Below are positions 61,071 to 64,000 of a stretch of DNA of 64,000 nucleotides, piece after piece. Under the pieces are notes generated by a model. It ran no database searches. It was not told where the DNA came from and was given only the letters and a program-made list of their open reading frames with translations. Source of the DNA: Synergistaceae bacterium. Lineage in GTDB: Bacteria; Synergistota; Synergistia; Synergistales; Aminobacteriaceae. Positions within the stretch are counted from its first letter, which is position 1. The number at the start of each line of letters is the position of its first letter. The position numbers and the translations under genes were made by a program. Location of the stretch: positions 1-64,000 of the forward strand of contig JAHDKT010000028.1 of NCBI GenBank assembly GCA_018436725.1, given 5' to 3'.

Positions 61071-62096
61071 CTACTCCTTCGAGTTCCGGTGTTCGAGGTA
61101 GAGTTCGTAGTGCTTCTTCAGCATCGCCGGAATCGGCAGCGTGTAGGGGCAGCGGGTGACGCAGACGCCGCACTCCGTGCAGTTGGGGACGGTGTCCAGG
61201 TTCGCCGCCGCGAAGCCGGAGGCCACCTTCGGCGACATCCTGCTCGCCAACAGGGGGTAGATCATGCCGCCGGTGATGGCGACGCCGAAGGGACAGGGCT
61301 GGCAGTACTCGCAGCGGCGGCAGAACTCCCCTCCCAGTTCGCTCTTTATCCGCGCCATCTCCTCGAAGTCTTTCCCGGAGGCGTTGTTCGGCGCGTCGTA
61401 GAACGAGACGACCTGTTCCACGGACTCCGCGGAGTCGTACCCGGGGATGGGGAAGAGGTCGGCGTGGGAGCGCAGGTATTTGAAGGCCAGCGCGGCGTCG
61501 GTGATCGCGCCGCCCGCGAAGGGCTTCATGGCGAGAATCGCGACGCCGAGTTCGCGGGCGAGGGGGTGGAGCGCGTCGGCGGCCTCGGTCTCGATGAAGT
61601 TGAACGGGAACTGGATGGAGACGAAGTCTCCCGTCCGGATCAGCTTCATCGCCATCGGAATGCTGTGCGACGAGACGCCGATGAAGCGCACCTTCCCGGC
61701 TCGCTGCGCGGCGAGCGCCGCTTCCATCGCGCCGCCGGGAGCGTAGATCACCTCCCGGTCCTTCTCCTGGGCGACCTGGTGGAACTGGAAAAGGTCGACA
61801 TAGTCGGTCTTCAGGCGCTTCAGGCTCAGGTCGATATGCTCCGCGACGCTCTTTCCGTCGCGCTTCATGCTCTTGGTGGCCAGGAAAATCTTGTCGCGGA
61901 CCGGGGAGAGCGCCCGTCCGATCTTCTCTTCGCTGTCGTGATACAGGTTCGCCGTGTCGAAAAGCGTGATCCCCCTGTCGAATGCTGTCCTGAGCACCCG
62001 CTCGGCCTCGTCGAACGTGAGGCGGATGACGGGGATGGCTCCGAAGCCGAGTTCGGAGACGGAGACGCCGGTTTTGCCGAACGGAAGATACTTCAT
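61071..62096 (-). CDS. Aldo/keto reductase with C-terminal [4Fe-4S] domain
   Basis: This 341-residue protein has an AKR barrel (about 1-250) with the catalytic tetrad: Asp and Tyr in LFDTANLYHDSE, Lys in FLATKSM and His in LFQFHQVAQ. A C-terminal ferredoxin-like part follows with CRRCEYCQPCP and CTECGVCVTRC. Members of this group occur widely in anaerobes; electrons may pass from the cluster to the substrate. The ATG at 62096 follows AAGGAG. It leads the three-gene leftward operon. Confidence 0.88.
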   Translation of the reverse strand: MKYLPFGKTGVSVSELGFGAIPVIRLTFDEAERVLRTAFDRGITLFDTANLYHDSEEKIGRALSPVRDKIFLATKSMKRDGKSVAEHIDLSLKRLKTDYVDLFQFHQVAQEKDREVIYAPGGAMEAALAAQRAGKVRFIGVSSHSIPMAMKLIRTGDFVSIQFPFNFIETEAADALHPLARELGVAILAMKPFAGGAITDAALAFKYLRSHADLFPIPGYDSAESVEQVVSFYDAPNNASGKDFEEMARIKSELGGEFCRRCEYCQPCPFGVAITGGMIYPLLASRMSPKVASGFAAANLDTVPNCTECGVCVTRCPYTLPIPAMLKKHYELYLEHRNSKE

Positions 62097-62209
62097 TTGT
62101 GTCAGCTCCTTCATGCGGAATGTTTTTCCGACTCTTTCGCCTTCAAGAATACCAGAGAACGGGGGAGTTCGAAAGAGCGCGCCGAGAAGCTCCTCGCGGT
62201 ATTTTTTTC

Positions 62210-62238
62210 TTGAAGCTTAAGTATGCTCGTGGTAAAGT
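62210..62238 (+). promoter_or_regulatory. Possible promoter of the AlkD-like gene (TTGAAG-17-TAAAGT)
   Basis: Fair hexamers with a 17-base spacer, 47 bases before the start. Support is weak. Confidence 0.3.
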
Positions 62239-62284
62239 TTTCGTGAGAATGTGCGTCGAAAAATACGGAAAGAGAGTGGTCTCC

Positions 62285-62995
62285 ATGGATCCCGTGATCG
62301 AGGAACTCCGAAAAGAATTCGCGGCGCTCGCCGACGAAGAGATCCGCCGGAGCGGCCGGCGTTTCTTCAAGGAGAACGTGAACCTGTACGGCATAAAGAC
62401 CGCCGTCGGCACGAAGATTGCCAAAGAGTATTTTAAAAAGCTCAAGGGAAGGGCGAAAGCGGATATTTTCGCTCTTTGCGAGGAACTTTGGAAATCGGGT
62501 ATGATGGAAGAGTCGTTCGTCGCCTGCAACTGGTCGTACGCCCTCCGCAAGGAGTACGCCGAAGAAGACTTCGCCGTCTTCGAGCGTTGGGTTTCCGAGT
62601 ACGTCGACAACTGGGCCTCCTGCGACACACTCTGCAACCACACCGTCGGCGCATTCATCGAGACTTTCCCGCAGTATGTGGACCGGATGAAGGAGTGGAC
62701 GGCCTCGGAGAACCGGTGGGTACGCAGAGCGTCGGCCGTATCGCTGATCGTTCCCGCGCGGAACGGACTCTTCCTCGACGACGTCTTCGACATCGCCGAG
62801 AGATTGCTGCACGACACCGACGACCTCGTGCGGAAGGGGTACGGATGGCTGCTCAAGGCAAGCTGCGAGAAGCACGAGGACGAGGTCTACCGCTATGTTC
62901 TGAGCAGAAAGGACGTCATGCCGAGGACCGCGCTGCGCTATGCGATAGAAAAGATGTCCCGGGAGAAAAAGATAGAGGCGATGAAACGGTCGTAA
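62285..62995 (+). CDS. AlkD-like DNA alkylation repair protein
   Basis: This 236-residue all-helical HEAT-repeat protein of the AlkD family has the expected series WKSGMMEESFVACNW, WVSEYVDNWASCDTLCNHTVGAF and ENRWVRRASAVSLI, and KGYGWLLKASCEKH. AlkD removes alkylated bases from DNA without base flipping. I chose the ATG at 62285; an in-frame ATG 36 bases earlier is possible. It stands alone. Confidence 0.87.
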   Translation: MDPVIEELRKEFAALADEEIRRSGRRFFKENVNLYGIKTAVGTKIAKEYFKKLKGRAKADIFALCEELWKSGMMEESFVACNWSYALRKEYAEEDFAVFERWVSEYVDNWASCDTLCNHTVGAFIETFPQYVDRMKEWTASENRWVRRASAVSLIVPARNGLFLDDVFDIAERLLHDTDDLVRKGYGWLLKASCEKHEDEVYRYVLSRKDVMPRTALRYAIEKMSREKKIEAMKRS

Positions 62996-63101
62996 GCCGC
63001 ATCGCGACGTTTTCGGATCGTTGCGGCGCGCCGGCGAACATGGCGAGGCGACTGCATGGCGCAGTATCGCTCTCTCTTCGACGTGAATTTGTCGGGAGTA
63101 T

Positions 63102-64000
63102 ATGAAAGCTCCTATGGAATCGAACCCGAAAGCGAGCTGGAAGAAGACGATGGGAAAACAACCGACTGTTGCGGAGTTGCGGAAGCGGATCGCGGATCTC
63201 GAGGAGAGAGTGCACCGGGAGAAACTCGCGGAGGAGACGCTGCGGGAACAGGAGATGCGGTACCGCGCCATCGTCGATCAGGCGACGAGCGACGCCCTGC
63301 TGGTGCACGATTTTCAAGGGCGTTTTCTCGAGGTCAACCGGCGTGCGTGCGAGAGTCTCGGGTACTCGAAGGAAGAGCTTCTTCGAATGTCCGTGACCGA
63401 TATAGAACTCGACTTCGATTTGAAGAGCGCTCAAGCGGAGTGGTCCAAAATCGAACCGGGAGTTCCCTTTACCCTGTACGGGCATCAAAAACGCAAGGAC
63501 GGTTCCGTCTTCCCGGTGGAAATCCATTTCGGCTGTTCGGTGTGGAACGGGGAGAAGCTCTTTCTCGGCCTGGTCCGCGATATTACGGAACGCAGAATGG
63601 CGGAAGAGGCTTTGCGTGAAAGCGAAGAGCGTTTTCGGAGCATCGTGGAAGGCGCTCCGGACGCCATTTTCATACAGAGCGACAGAAGATTCGCCTACGT
63701 GAACCCTGCAGCATGCCGACTCTTCGGCGCCGCTTCGGCGGACGCACTGATAGGATCTCCTGTTTTCGACCGCATCCACCCTCGGTACCATCGGTTGGCC
63801 GGTGAGAGAATGCGTCTTCTGAACGAAGAGCGCCGTTCTCTGCGCGAACGTGTCGAGTTGCGTTTCCTCCGGATGGACATGAGCGAAGTGTGGGTCGAAA
63901 CCAGCGGAGAGCCCATTTTCTACCAGGGAAAGCACGGGGCGCTCGGCTTCGCCCGCGATATAACCTGGCGAAAACAGGCGGAGGAAGCGCTGCGGGAGAG
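63102..64000 (+). CDS. Multi-PAS sensor protein, partial (runs off the window)
   Basis: At least 299 codons remain open to the edge. A short basic and coiled-coil N-terminus (1-55) precedes one PAS domain (about 55-170, with DALLVHDFQGRFLEVNRRAC and LGLVRDITERR) and a second (about 175-290, with FRSIVEGAPDAIFIQSD and GFARDITWRKQ). Each PAS is followed by an EALRESE-type linker, typical of sensor kinases or diguanylate cyclases; the output domain lies outside. Start chosen at ATG 63102 behind GGGAG; ATG 63150 is an in-frame alternative. Confidence 0.8.
   Translation, partial: MKAPMESNPKASWKKTMGKQPTVAELRKRIADLEERVHREKLAEETLREQEMRYRAIVDQATSDALLVHDFQGRFLEVNRRACESLGYSKEELLRMSVTDIELDFDLKSAQAEWSKIEPGVPFTLYGHQKRKDGSVFPVEIHFGCSVWNGEKLFLGLVRDITERRMAEEALRESEERFRSIVEGAPDAIFIQSDRRFAYVNPAACRLFGAASADALIGSPVFDRIHPRYHRLAGERMRLLNEERRSLRERVELRFLRMDMSEVWVETSGEPIFYQGKHGALGFARDITWRKQAEEALRE

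Overview
The window is GC-rich bacterial chromosome with short intergenic gaps and operons on both strands. The gene content suggests an anaerobic, motile, amino-acid- and organic-acid-using bacterium with many exported proteins, most like the Synergistota. The supporting genes are an adenosylcobalamin-dependent ribonucleotide reductase, a TRAP transporter, several amidohydrolases and amino-acid lyases, FlaG and CheW, and many signal-peptide proteins. The phylum is an inference from gene content, not a search result. I saw no tRNA, rRNA, insertion sequence, prophage or CRISPR array.

Region 1 (1-11.4 kb) is mostly housekeeping. A leftward pair encodes a degenerate DeoC-like protein and an unknown protein. 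Rightward follow a metallophosphoesterase, CheW and a PHP phosphoesterase. Next is an operon of threonine aldolase, a PmbA/TldE-like protein, an N-acetylmuramoyl-L-alanine amidase, a GerMN protein and RdgB, then SecG, nicotinate phosphoribosyltransferase, and RplM-RpsI.

Region 2 (11.4-19.9 kb) is the most unusual part. It is a promoter-to-terminator operon for an exported system: a 49-residue membrane peptide, a double DUF4384 protein, an anchored protein with a Gly-rich tail, a 1454-residue secreted TPR-CHAT (caspase-fold) protease with an intact His/Cys dyad, and a second exported TPR protein.

Region 3 (20-29.8 kb) is a sugar-acid uptake and breakdown operon after a DMT exporter. It holds a two-gene UxaA-type dehydratase preceded by a coupled leader ORF, an SDR, a DctPQM TRAP transporter with an mRNA hairpin after the binding protein, a zinc dehydrogenase, and two different enolase-superfamily enzymes.

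Region 4 (29.9-45.4 kb) mixes signalling and core metabolism. It holds a full hybrid histidine kinase, a MalY/PatB lyase, class II RNR behind tandem NrdR-type boxes, an isolated FlaG, MetK behind a SAM-I riboswitch, an RsbW-like/RsbU-like pair, a hybrid kinase with a degenerate ATP site, a PQQ-type beta-propeller, an HD hydrolase and a CyuA-type cysteine desulfidase.

Region 5 (45.6-64 kb) holds a nitronate monooxygenase-like enzyme, an MscS channel with a long coiled-coil domain, RocB- and RocD-like arginine/ornithine genes, a MarR-GNAT fusion with a palindromic operator in its own promoter, a radical SAM protein, ThiT behind a TPP riboswitch, MutY, GlgB, an amidohydrolase/DMT/aldo-keto reductase operon, an AlkD-like glycosylase, and the start of a PAS sensor protein that runs off the window.
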